From NCBI RefSeq assembly GCF_024508295.1, contig NZ_CP101990.1:2170001-2234000 (forward strand): DNA of 64,000 nt, written 5' to 3'. The position numbers and the translations under genes were made by a program. Below the pieces are notes generated by a model, which was given only the letters and a program-made list of their open reading frames with translations, ran no database searches and was not told the DNA's origin. Positions 34,138-42,250 of the stretch are shown here, in pieces (positions within the stretch are counted from its first letter, which is position 1; the number at the start of each line of letters is the position of its first letter). The DNA is from Aeromicrobium duanguangcaii (lineage in GTDB: Bacteria > Actinomycetota > Actinomycetes > Propionibacteriales > Nocardioidaceae).

Positions 34138-34457
34138 CCGTGCCTCCTCTCTCATGCCGGGCGGAATCGCCGTGTCACAAGGAGGAGACGCCCATCACGT
34201 TGCCCTATGACGCGGTTTTTCGCAGGATAATTTGGACATCTGCCCCAGTTGATGGAGTGCGCGACGGCCGCGCTCGGAGGCCGATCGGCGGGTAACCGGC
34301 AGTTCAGCCCGTCGCCCCGGCCCGAGACGACACCGGAAGTGGTCCCGATGAGCCACCGGAAGGCAGGGACAGCAGCGGGTTCAGCCCCCTAGACTGTCTG
34401 CGAGGTTCACCGTGGCCGCACATGGTGACCGCTTGACCGGGCGAGAGGGGGCAGGCC
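34138..34457. promoter_or_regulatory. 320-base intergenic region before the fused sigma factor gene
   Basis: No gene or stable RNA is recognisable. It holds a low-GC patch at about 34200-34245 with GGATAATTT, and a TAGACT hexamer near 34389 that could be a -10 for the sigma factor gene 70 bases downstream. No palindrome of note was seen. Confidence 0.35.
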
Positions 34458-36956
34458 GTGTCGGTTGACGCACGCACCTCACCCCTGGGCGATGAGCGCA
34501 GTGACGCCGACCTGTTGAGCGCCGTCCGCACCGGTGACCAGGCGGCGTACGGCGAGCTCTACGGCCGCCACCAGGTGGCCGCCATGCGACTGGCTCGTCA
34601 GCTGATGCGCGGCCCCGACGCGGACGACCTCGTCGCCGAGGCCTTCACGAAGGTCCTCGTCACGATCCAGAACGGCGGCGGCCCCCAGGAGTCGTTCCGC
34701 GCCTACCTGCTGACGGCCGTCCGGCGCCTGCACGTCGACCGCATCCGTGCCGTGACCCGCGAGCGTCCGACCGACGACCAGTTCGAGCTCGACGGACGCG
34801 TCGAGTTCGTGGACACCGCCGAGCTGGGCTTCGAGCGCACGACGACGGCCGAGGCCTTCGCGTCCCTGCCCGAGCGCTGGCAGATGGTGCTGTGGCACCT
34901 CGACGTCGAGGGCCAGAAGCCCGCGGACATCGCCCCCATGCTCGGCATGAGCGCGAACAGCGTCTCGGCCCTGGCGTACCGCGCCCGTGAGGGCCTGCGC
35001 CAGGCCTACCTGCAGAAGCACCTGGTCCCCGCGACCACGCCCGACTGCCAGTTCGCCATCGGCAACCTGGGCGCCTTCGTCCGCGGCGGACTGTCGCGCC
35101 GTGACTCCGGCAAGGTCCAGCGTCACGTCGACGAGTGCCGTGCCTGCATGGGTCTGTACCTGGAGCTGCAGGACTTCAACCACGGCCTCGCCGGGATCCT
35201 GGCTCCCGCGATCCTCGGGACCGCGGCCTCGGGCTACCTGCAGGCAGCGGGCGGCTCGGGCGTGCTGGCCGGCGCCGCGGGCGCCCTGCGCCAGAGTGGC
35301 GGCTCCGCCGGCGGAGGCGCCAGCGCCGTCGGAGGCTCGACGTCGGGCGTCATGGGCGTCCTCGGCACGATCGGGCCCGCGGGGATCGCGGCCGGCGCGG
35401 CGGCGAGTGTCGTCGTGATCGCCGGCGCGGCAGCCCTGTTGACCGTCGAGTCGCCGCCGGCCCTCGAGACCACCACCCAGGCCTCCCGTCCGGGCATGGC
35501 GACTCTTCCCGGCGAGGGCCCGTTCGACCCCGCTCCCCCGGGCGTCGGCCCGGTCCAGGACCCCGGCGTGTGGCAGGACGCGCCCGAGACCTCCGACGAC
35601 GCGGACGACTCGCCGCCGGACGAGCCGGTGCCCGACGAGTCCTTCCCGGAGGAGCCGCCGCTCCCGGACGTGCCGCTGCCGCTGCCGACGGACGAGCCGC
35701 CGCCGCCGACGGCCGAGCCGCCGCCGCCGACGGCCGAGCCCTCGACCAGCCCCACCGCCGAGCCGACCCAGGGACCCACCGAGCCCACGACCGAGCCCAC
35801 GCAGGGACCCACCGAGCCCACGACCGAGCCCACGCAGGGACCCACCGAGCCCACGACCGAGCCCACGCAGGGACCCACCGAGCCCACGACCGAGCCGTCG
35901 CCGGAGCCGACCACGGAGCCCACCGCGGAGCCGACGTCCCCGCCGACGTCCGACCCGACGAACGAACCCACCACGCCGCCGACCTCGGACCCCACGCCGG
36001 AACCGACGACGATCCCCACGCCGACGCCGACGCCGACCTCGGACCCCACGCCGGAACCGACGACGATCCCCACGCCGACGCCGCCGACCTCGGACCCCAC
36101 GCCGGAACCGACGACGATCCCCACGCCGACGCCGCCGACCTCGGACCCCACGCCGGAACCGACGACGATCCCCACGCCGACGCCGCCGACGTCTGAGCCC
36201 ACGTCGACGCCGCCCACGACGGAACCGACCACCGAACCCACCACGTCGCCGACTTCGGACCCCACGCCGGAACCGACGACGATCCCGACGCCGACGCCAA
36301 CCACGGAACCCACGACTCAGCCGACCACCGAGCCGACCACCGAGCCGACCACGGAACCGACCACGGAACCGACCACCGAACCGACCACGGAACCGACCAC
36401 CGAACCGACAACCGAGCCGACAACCGAGCCGACCACGGAACCGACCACCGAGCCGACCACGGAACCGACCACCGAGCCGACCACGGAACCCACCACCGAG
36501 CCGACCACGGAACCCACCACCGAGCCGACCACGGAACCCACCACCGAGCCGACCACGGAACCGACCACGGAACCGACCACGGAACCGACCACGGAACCGA
36601 CCACCGAGCCGACGCCCGGCCCCGTCGACAGCGCGGTCTCGGGCCTGGCGCGGGCGGGGTTCTTCTCCGTGAACCTCGACTTCCGGGTCGGCCGCGGCGC
36701 CGTCGAGGGCCAGCGAGTCTCCGTCCGGGTGGCCTTCACCGGAGGACTGCCGAACATCGAGCTCGTCACCGGCTGGACCGCGGGATGGGACTGCGAGCGT
36801 GCGTCCGCCTTCAGCACGGAGATCACCTGCACCCACCAGGTCTCGGCCAACCGCACGGTCCCCTCCCTGCGACTGGGCACGCTGACCCCGTTCCCCGCGG
36901 GCACCTTCACGGTCACGAGTGCCGGGCGCAGCATGTCGGGCGCCTTCGGCAGTTGA
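34458..36956 (+). CDS. ECF sigma factor fused to zinc anti-sigma domain, membrane helix, Pro/Thr stalk and outer domain
   Basis: An 832-residue single-chain signalling protein. Sigma region 2 is at about 18-95 and region 4 at about 132-185 ([27 protein letters not shown]). A zinc anti-sigma motif follows at Cys197-x25-His223-x3-Cys227-x2-Cys230, the same spacing as RsrA. A Gly/Ala-rich stretch leads into a hydrophobic segment at about 298-330, then about 390 residues of Pro/Thr/Glu repeats and a 110-residue outer domain (720-832) with two cysteines (GWDCERA, EITCTHQ). The sigma and zinc parts would be cytoplasmic and the rest outside. Release presumably needs proteolysis or a shape change. 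The GTG start has a purine-rich GAGAGGGGG site. Confidence 0.88.
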   Translation: MSVDARTSPLGDERSDADLLSAVRTGDQAAYGELYGRHQVAAMRLARQLMRGPDADDLVAEAFTKVLVTIQNGGGPQESFRAYLLTAVRRLHVDRIRAVTRERPTDDQFELDGRVEFVDTAELGFERTTTAEAFASLPERWQMVLWHLDVEGQKPADIAPMLGMSANSVSALAYRAREGLRQAYLQKHLVPATTPDCQFAIGNLGAFVRGGLSRRDSGKVQRHVDECRACMGLYLELQDFNHGLAGILAPAILGTAASGYLQAAGGSGVLAGAAGALRQSGGSAGGGASAVGGSTSGVMGVLGTIGPAGIAAGAAASVVVIAGAAALLTVESPPALETTTQASRPGMATLPGEGPFDPAPPGVGPVQDPGVWQDAPETSDDADDSPPDEPVPDESFPEEPPLPDVPLPLPTDEPPPPTAEPPPPTAEPSTSPTAEPTQGPTEPTTEPTQGPTEPTTEPTQGPTEPTTEPTQGPTEPTTEPSPEPTTEPTAEPTSPPTSDPTNEPTTPPTSDPTPEPTTIPTPTPTPTSDPTPEPTTIPTPTPPTSDPTPEPTTIPTPTPPTSDPTPEPTTIPTPTPPTSEPTSTPPTTEPTTEPTTSPTSDPTPEPTTIPTPTPTTEPTTQPTTEPTTEPTTEPTTEPTTEPTTEPTTEPTTEPTTEPTTEPTTEPTTEPTTEPTTEPTTEPTTEPTTEPTTEPTTEPTTEPTTEPTTEPTTEPTTEPTPGPVDSAVSGLARAGFFSVNLDFRVGRGAVEGQRVSVRVAFTGGLPNIELVTGWTAGWDCERASAFSTEITCTHQVSANRTVPSLRLGTLTPFPAGTFTVTSAGRSMSGAFGS
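35763..35894 (+). repeat. Four tandem 33-bp coding repeats
   Basis: Four uninterrupted copies encode [11 protein letters not shown] in the stalk of the fused sigma factor. The copies are almost identical at DNA level, showing recent amplification. Confidence 0.9.
35982..36188 (+). repeat. Four tandem 51-54-bp coding repeats
   Basis: Each copy encodes [17 protein letters not shown], the first being one codon longer. A fifth separated copy lies near 36250-36300. All keep the reading frame. Confidence 0.88.
36301..36615 (+). repeat. About 25 tandem 12-bp coding repeats (TTEP)
   Basis: Alternating ACCACGGAACCG-like and ACCACCGAGCCG-like units encode Thr-Thr-Glu-Pro. Units of 12 bp always change length in frame, so the stalk can lengthen or shorten without breaking the gene. 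Confidence 0.9.
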
Positions 36957-36999
36957 GCGTCGCCTCGGCACGGCGGCCGTCCTGCGGCATGATGAACCC

Positions 37000-37485
37000 A
37001 TGACTCTCCTGCGTGCGGTGGCCCGTCCGATGCTGGCGACGATGTTCATCTCCGGCGGGGTGATGGCGTTGCGCAAGCCCGACGCGTTGGCCGCGAAGGC
37101 CCAGCCCGTCACCGACGTCCTGCGCAAGGTGGCTCCCCAGGTCCCCCTGTCGGCCAAGAACCTGGTTCGCCTGAACGGGGTCGTGCACGTCGCGGCCGGC
37201 GCGACGCTGGCCACCGGACGGCTGCCGCGGACGTCCGCCCTCGTCCTCGCGGCCACGATGCCGGCCACGACCGTCACGGGTCACCCGTTCTGGAACGAGA
37301 CCGACCCCGTGGCCCGGCGGAACCAGTTCACGCACTTCATGAAGAACATCTCGCTGACCGGCGGACTCCTGCTGTCGACGCTCGACCCCGACCCGCACAA
37401 GCCGTGGCTGGGTTCGCGTGCCGCCCATCGCGCCGTCGCGGCGAAGGACACCGTCGTCGACCAGATCAGCGACTTGCGGGGATGA
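37000..37485 (+). CDS. DoxX family membrane protein
   Basis: A 161-residue DoxX-type protein with four hydrophobic segments, beginning MTLLRAVARPMLATMFISGG and including LVRLNGVVHVAAGATLATG and TSALVLAATMPATTVTGH. DoxX proteins associate with membrane thiol and redox systems in mycobacteria. Its stop overlaps aroA by four bases (ATGA), so the two are cotranscribed and coupled, although a shared function is not obvious. Confidence 0.85.
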   Translation: MTLLRAVARPMLATMFISGGVMALRKPDALAAKAQPVTDVLRKVAPQVPLSAKNLVRLNGVVHVAAGATLATGRLPRTSALVLAATMPATTVTGHPFWNETDPVARRNQFTHFMKNISLTGGLLLSTLDPDPHKPWLGSRAAHRAVAAKDTVVDQISDLRG

Positions 37486-38741
37486 CCGACTGGCGTGCCC
37501 CGCGGGTCGCAGGCGCGGTCCAGTCCGACGTCCTGCTTCCCGGATCGAAGTCCCAGACCAACCGCGCCCTCGTCCTGGCCGCGATCTCGGACGGACCCAG
37601 CGTGGTCCGGCTGCCCCTGGTCGCCCGCGACACCGAGCTGATGGCCTCGGCCCTGGCGTCCCTCGGCGCCCGACTCGACCGCGACGCCGACCAGTGGACG
37701 ATCGAGCCGATCACTCCCGTCGAGTCGGCCGCGGTCGACTGCGGACTCGCCGGCACCGTGATGCGCTTCGTCCCGCCGGTCGCCGCGCTCGGCACGGGAC
37801 CCGTGCGCTTCGACGGCGACCCCCGAGCCCGTGAGCGTCCGATGGGCACCACGATCTCCAGCCTGCGTGACCTGGGCGTGCAGGTCGACGACGACGGCCG
37901 CTCGACCCTGCCCTTCACCGTGCACGGCGCCGGCGAGGTCCGCGGCGGATCGCTGACCGTCGACGCCTCGGCCTCGAGCCAGTTCGTGTCCGCCCTGCTG
38001 CTGGTCGCCCCGCGGTTCCGCGAGGGCCTCGACCTGCGGCACGAGGGCGGGTCGCTGCCCTCGCTGCCGCACGTCGCCATGACGGTCACCGAGCTGCGCC
38101 GTCGCGGAGTCGTCGTCGACGAGTCGCCCGGTCGCTGGCAGGTCCATCCCGGGCCCGTCAAGGCGCTCGACGTCACCATCGAGCCCGACCTGTCCAACGC
38201 CGGCCCCTTCGTCGCCGCCGCCCTCGCGACCGCCGGTCGCGTGCGGGTGCGCCACTGGCCCGAGCAGACCGACCAGGCCGGCGACGCCTGGCGCGACCTC
38301 GCCGTGGCCTTCGGCGGCACGGCCGAGCGGGACGGGGACGACCTCGTCTTCACGGGTCCGGACCGCCTGCGCGGCGTCGACCTCGACCTGCACGACGTCG
38401 GCGAGCTGACCCCCGTGGTGGCGGCGCTGGCCGCGCTTGCGGACACGCCCAGCACGCTGACCGGCATCGCCCACCTGCGCGGCCATGAGACCGACCGGCT
38501 CGCGGCCCTGGCCACCGAGATCAACCGCCTCGGCGGCCGGGTGGACGAGCGCGAGGACGGCCTCGTCATCTCGCCCGCCCCGCTGCACGGCGGATCCTTC
38601 GCCACCTACGAGGACCACCGCATGGCGCACGCCGGCGCGGTCATCGGCCTGCGCGTCGACGACGTCACGGTCGAGAACATCGGCACCACGGCCAAGACCT
38701 ACCCGGGCTTCGCCGACGACTGGATGCGGGCGGTGTCGTGA
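37482..38741 (+). CDS. aroA: 3-phosphoshikimate 1-carboxyvinyltransferase (EPSP synthase)
   Basis: This joins shikimate-3-phosphate and phosphoenolpyruvate in aromatic amino acid synthesis. The 419-residue protein shows LPGSKSQTNRALVLAAI, the PEP-site GLAGTVMRF, DPRARERPM, and the C-terminal YEDHRMAHAGAVIGL. The ATG overlaps the DoxX stop, and the aroA stop overlaps the rsgA start (GTGA). The glyphosate-site Gly in the GLAGT segment looks like the ordinary sensitive class. aroA-rsgA linkage is also found in mycobacteria. Confidence 0.96.
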   Translation: MTDWRAPRVAGAVQSDVLLPGSKSQTNRALVLAAISDGPSVVRLPLVARDTELMASALASLGARLDRDADQWTIEPITPVESAAVDCGLAGTVMRFVPPVAALGTGPVRFDGDPRARERPMGTTISSLRDLGVQVDDDGRSTLPFTVHGAGEVRGGSLTVDASASSQFVSALLLVAPRFREGLDLRHEGGSLPSLPHVAMTVTELRRRGVVVDESPGRWQVHPGPVKALDVTIEPDLSNAGPFVAAALATAGRVRVRHWPEQTDQAGDAWRDLAVAFGGTAERDGDDLVFTGPDRLRGVDLDLHDVGELTPVVAALAALADTPSTLTGIAHLRGHETDRLAALATEINRLGGRVDEREDGLVISPAPLHGGSFATYEDHRMAHAGAVIGLRVDDVTVENIGTTAKTYPGFADDWMRAVS

Positions 38742-39715
38742 GGGACGAGCACGACCAGTACGAGCGGCCCCGTCGGCGCACCCGGCCCCGCACGAAGGAC
38801 CGGCCGGACTACTCCGACGCGGTGGTCGCCATCGTCACCACCGTCGACCGCGGCCGCTACACGCTGCTGCTCGAGGACGGCACCGTCGTCACGGCGATGA
38901 AGTCGCGTCCCCTGGGCCGTCAGGGTGTCGTCGTGGGCGACGAGGTCCGCATCGTCGGCGACGTCTCCGGCGCCCCGGGCAGCCTCGCGCGCATCGTCGA
39001 GGTGCTCGAGCGGCGCACCGTGCTGCGGCGCAGCGCCGACGACGACGATCCGATCGAGCGGGTCGTCGTGGCGAACGCCGACCAGCTGGTGATCGTCACG
39101 GCGCTGGCCGACCCGCCCCCGCGACCGGGCCTGATCGACCGTTGCCTGGTGGCGGCGTACGACGCCGGCATGGACCCCGCGGTCTGCCTGACCAAGGCCG
39201 ACCTCGCCCCGGCCGAGGACGTCGTGGCGCAGCTGGCGCCGCTGGACGTGCGCATCGTGACCACGCGCCTCGACGGCGACCTGGACGACCTGCGCGACCT
39301 GCTGCGCGACCGCACCAGCGTGCTGATCGGGCACAGCGGCGTCGGCAAGTCCACGCTCGTCAACGCTCTGGTCCCGGACGCTCACCGCACGACCAGCCAC
39401 GTCAACGTGGTCACGGGCCGCGGCCGCCACACCTCGACCTCGGCGATGATCCTGCCGCTGCCGTTCGGCGGTCGGATCGTCGACACCCCCGGCTTCCGGT
39501 CGTTCGGCCTCGCGCACGTCGACATCGAGCGGATCCTGCGCGCCTTCGCCGATCTCAACACCGCGGCACGGGACTGCCCGCGCGGGTGCACCCACCTGGC
39601 CGAGGCGCCCGAGTGCGCCCTCGACACGGCCGCCGCGAACGGCGAGATCGACCCGGCGCGGCTCCAGTCGTTCCGCCGGATCATGGCCAGTCGCTCCCTC
39701 GCCGACGAGTACTGA
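38738..39715 (+). CDS. rsgA: Ribosome small subunit GTPase RsgA
   Basis: A 325-residue circularly permuted GTPase that checks late 30S maturation. After an OB-fold (about 25-95) come the permuted motifs: G4 TKAD at 152-155, then G1 GHSGVGKST at about 198-206, then G3 DTPG. The C-terminal zinc knuckle is DCPRGCTHLAEAPEC. The GTG start overlaps the aroA stop by four bases. The N terminus is Arg-rich as usual in actinobacteria. Confidence 0.95.
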   Translation: MRDEHDQYERPRRRTRPRTKDRPDYSDAVVAIVTTVDRGRYTLLLEDGTVVTAMKSRPLGRQGVVVGDEVRIVGDVSGAPGSLARIVEVLERRTVLRRSADDDDPIERVVVANADQLVIVTALADPPPRPGLIDRCLVAAYDAGMDPAVCLTKADLAPAEDVVAQLAPLDVRIVTTRLDGDLDDLRDLLRDRTSVLIGHSGVGKSTLVNALVPDAHRTTSHVNVVTGRGRHTSTSAMILPLPFGGRIVDTPGFRSFGLAHVDIERILRAFADLNTAARDCPRGCTHLAEAPECALDTAAANGEIDPARLQSFRRIMASRSLADEY

Positions 39716-39749
39716 CCGGAGCGCGGACCCCAGACCGTAGGCTGACCCC

Positions 39750-40646
39750 ATGGCCAACCCGTACCTCGACGACCTGCGACTGGCCCACGTCCTGGCCGAC
39801 TCCGCGGACAACCTCAGCATGGACCGCTTCGGCGCCCTCGATCTCGAGGTCTCGACGAAGCCGGACATGACGTACGTGACCGAGTCCGACCGCGCCGTCG
39901 AAGACGCGATCCGCCGCACCCTCAAGACCTCGCGCGGCCGCGACATCGTGCTCGGCGAGGAGTCCGGCGAGATCGAGGGGACGTCCGAGAACTCCGAGCG
40001 GCGCTGGATCGTGGACCCGATCGACGGCACCTCCAACTTCGTCCGTGGCGTCCCGGTGTGGGCCACGCTCATCGCCCTGGAGGAGGCCGGCGAGATCGTC
40101 GTCGGCTGCGTCTCGGCGCCGGCCCTGGGTCGCCGCTGGTGGGCCATGAAGGGCGACGGCGCCCACACGGGCAAGTCGTTCCGCCAGACCCGCCCCATCC
40201 ACGTCTCCGCGGTGCGCGAGCTGACCGCTGCGTCGATGTCGTACTCCTCGGCGCCCAGCTGGGACCAGATCAACCGGCAGGGCGAGTTCGACGCGCTGCT
40301 GCGCCAGTGCTGGCGCACCCGGGCCTACGGCGACTTCTGGTCGTACATGCTCGTGGCCGAGGGTGCGGTCGACATCGCCGCCGAGCCCGAGCTGAACCTG
40401 TGGGACATGGCCGCGCTCGACATCATCGTGCGCGAGGCCGGCGGTCAGTTCACGAGCCTGGCCGGCGAGCCCGGACCCTGGGGCGCCAACGCCGTCGCGA
40501 CCAACGGACGGCTGCACGACGCGGTCATGGCGTATCTGGGCCACTTCCCCGACGACGGCTCGGTCTGGGCCGACGAGTCCGGCGACTCCTCCGACGAGCC
40601 CGTGGCCGACAACGTCACGCGACTGCGCTTCAACCGCGACGACTGA
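39750..40646 (+). CDS. hisN: Inositol-monophosphatase-type histidinol phosphatase
   Basis: A 298-residue metal-dependent phosphatase with the family motifs GEESGE, WIVDPIDGTSNFVRGVP (metal ligands Asp, Asp) and LNLWDMAALDIIVREAGG. Close relatives act as the histidinol-phosphatase HisN of actinobacteria; other IMPase-fold activities (inositol or fructose phosphates) are possible. The ATG lies six bases after TAGGCT, so a separate leaderless promoter is likely despite the position right behind rsgA. Confidence 0.88.
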   Translation: MANPYLDDLRLAHVLADSADNLSMDRFGALDLEVSTKPDMTYVTESDRAVEDAIRRTLKTSRGRDIVLGEESGEIEGTSENSERRWIVDPIDGTSNFVRGVPVWATLIALEEAGEIVVGCVSAPALGRRWWAMKGDGAHTGKSFRQTRPIHVSAVRELTAASMSYSSAPSWDQINRQGEFDALLRQCWRTRAYGDFWSYMLVAEGAVDIAAEPELNLWDMAALDIIVREAGGQFTSLAGEPGPWGANAVATNGRLHDAVMAYLGHFPDDGSVWADESGDSSDEPVADNVTRLRFNRDD

Positions 40647-40675
40647 GTCCCGCCCGCGAGACGGGCCCCTGCTCT

Positions 40676-40703
40676 TCGGCAGTGATCAGCGTTACACTGC
40701 CGA
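40676..40703. promoter_or_regulatory. Perfect inverted repeat over the CBS-gene promoter
   Basis: TCGGCAGTG and CACTGCCGA form perfect 9-bp arms around ten bases. A TACACT hexamer at 40693-40698, a plausible -10, lies inside the right half, so a bound protein would block or remodel the promoter. The binder is unknown; a hairpin function is the alternative. Confidence 0.5.
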
Positions 40704-40720
40704 GCAACCAAGGAGGCCCC

Positions 40721-41149
40721 ATGCGTGTACGCGACGTCCTCACTGCCAAGGGCAGTGCCACCGTCCTGACCATCTCGCCCGACGCCACCGTGGACGAGCT
40801 GCTGGACATGCTCGCCGAGCACAATGTCGGCGCCCTGGTGGTCAGCAGCGACGGCCGCTCGATGGGCGGGATCGTCTCCGAGCGCGACGTCGTGCGCAAG
40901 CTGCGCGGCCTGGAGCACCCGCGCTCGGCGACCGTCTCGCAGATCATGACGACCGACGTCCAGGTGTGTGGGCCCGAGGACTCCTTCGGCTCGCTGATGA
41001 GCACGATGACCGACCACCGCGTGCGCCACGTGCCGGTGATCGAGAACGACGAGGTCGTCGGGATCCTCAGCATCGGGGACGCCGTGAAGTTCCGGATGGA
41101 CCAGCTGGAGTTCGAGCGCGACCAGCTCTCGAACTACGTGCAGGGCTGA
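40721..41149 (+). CDS. Two-CBS-domain protein
   Basis: A 142-residue protein made only of a Bateman pair: CBS1 about 8-60 (HNVGALVVSSDGRSMGGIVSERD) and CBS2 about 72-128 (MTDHRVRHVPVIENDEVVGILSIGD). Such modules bind adenosine nucleotides and act as energy sensors; similar stand-alone proteins in mycobacteria are hypoxia-linked. A perfect AGGAGG site fixes the ATG. A 28-bp inverted repeat lies in its promoter. Confidence 0.9.
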   Translation: MRVRDVLTAKGSATVLTISPDATVDELLDMLAEHNVGALVVSSDGRSMGGIVSERDVVRKLRGLEHPRSATVSQIMTTDVQVCGPEDSFGSLMSTMTDHRVRHVPVIENDEVVGILSIGDAVKFRMDQLEFERDQLSNYVQG

Positions 41150-41190
41150 GTTCGGACCCACCGCGCCGCCGTCGCCGGACCGTCGACCTA

Positions 41191-41220
41191 TCGTTGACGT
41201 GTCGACGACGGCTGTCGTCG
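41191..41220. promoter_or_regulatory. Overlapping palindromes before the PadR gene
   Basis: TCGTTGAC-GT-GTCGACGA (7 of 8 paired, 41191-41208) overlaps a TATCGT -10 candidate, and CGACGAC-GGCT-GTCGTCG (perfect, 41203-41220) follows. They are candidates for PadR autoregulatory operators. Confidence 0.45.
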
Positions 41221-41242
41221 TGCCGAACCGAGAGGGACGATC

Positions 41243-41821
41243 ATGCATCGCACCGAGCACCGACCTGCCGGGCGCCCCCGCCACCCCCACCGCTCGCGGC
41301 GCAGTGGTCCGCGCGACTTCGACTGGGAGCTCGGTCCGGGCCGCTCGGGACGCGGTGGGCGGCGCGGACGCAAGGGCGGCGACGTGCGTGCGGCTGCGCT
41401 GCTGCTGCTGGCCGAGGCACCGGCGCACGGCTACAGCCTGATCCAGCAGATCGCCGCGCGCAGCGACGGCGCCTGGTCCCCCAGCCCCGGGTCGATCTAC
41501 CCGGTGCTGCAGCAGCTGGAGGACGAGGGCCTGATCGAGTTCACGCGGGTCGAGGGGCGCAAGACCGCGAGCCTGACCGAGACCGGCGCGGCCTACGTCG
41601 AGGAGAACCGCGAGGCGCTCGGCGAGCCCTGGGACTCCGAGCAGCTCGGCCGGGGCATCCCCGCGGAGTCCGCCGCGCTCAACACCGCGCTCAAGTCGCT
41701 GATGTCCGCGGCACGCCACGTCATGACCGACGGCTCCCCCGCCCACCAGGCCCAGGCGGCCGCGATCGTGGCCGACACGCGCCGGCGGCTGTACGGCCTG
41801 CTCGCCGACGATGAGTCCTGA
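41243..41821 (+). CDS. PadR family transcriptional regulator
   Basis: A 192-residue regulator. A disordered, Arg/Gly-rich 45-residue N-terminal tail precedes the winged helix with LLLLAEAPAHGYSLIQQI and SPSPGSIYPVLQQLEDEGLI. A C-terminal helical dimerisation domain follows. The ATG has a GAGAGGGA site. It overlaps the arfB start by 11 bases, so both are on one message. The ligand and targets are not visible. Confidence 0.92.
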   Translation: MHRTEHRPAGRPRHPHRSRRSGPRDFDWELGPGRSGRGGRRGRKGGDVRAAALLLLAEAPAHGYSLIQQIAARSDGAWSPSPGSIYPVLQQLEDEGLIEFTRVEGRKTASLTETGAAYVEENREALGEPWDSEQLGRGIPAESAALNTALKSLMSAARHVMTDGSPAHQAQAAAIVADTRRRLYGLLADDES

Positions 41822-42218
41822 CCGGCCGGTCGTCCGACTCCCCGAGTCGGAGCTGACCTGGCGCTTCAGCCGCTCGTCCGGACCCGGGGGCCAGCACGTC
41901 AACACCACCGAGACCCGCGCGGAGGTCCTCTGGTCCCCCGGCGAGAGCAGCGTCCTCACGGCGGACCAGAAGGCGCGGGTCCTCTCGCGGTTGCGCGGAC
42001 GCCTCGTCGACGGCCAGCTGTCGGTCGTCGCCTCGGCGCACCGGTCGCAACTGCGCAACCGTGAGGACGCGGTGCAGCGGCTGGAGGAGCTGGTCGCGGA
42101 GGCGCTGCGCCCCGTGAAGAGCCGCCGGCCCACCCGGCCCACCCGTGGGTCCGTCGAGCGGCGACTCGACGCGAAGAAGCGGCGCAGCCAGATCAAGCGC
42201 GGCCGGCGCGAGTGGTGA
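41811..42218 (+). CDS. arfB: Peptidyl-tRNA hydrolase ArfB, ribosome rescue
   Basis: A 135-residue protein that frees stalled ribosomes. It has the release-factor catalytic loop SSGPGGQHVNTT with GGQ near residues 26-28 and a basic C-terminal tail (KKRRSQIKRGRREW) that would sit in the empty mRNA channel. The domain lacks codon-recognition parts, as expected. It starts inside the end of the PadR gene, suggesting coupled translation. Confidence 0.93.
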   Translation: MSPDRPVVRLPESELTWRFSRSSGPGGQHVNTTETRAEVLWSPGESSVLTADQKARVLSRLRGRLVDGQLSVVASAHRSQLRNREDAVQRLEELVAEALRPVKSRRPTRPTRGSVERRLDAKKRRSQIKRGRREW

Positions 42219-42250
42219 CCGAGCGGTCCCGCCAGCGGTAACGTGCGGCC

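Noticed and set aside
35763..36615. Repeats that could suggest a CRISPR array
   Set aside because: The units are direct, contiguous and in frame with no unique spacers; they encode Pro/Thr repeats.
34479..37277. 932-codon open frame antisense to the fused sigma factor
   Set aside because: It is an Arg/Gly-rich shadow caused by high GC and the coding repeats; no start signal, no domain.
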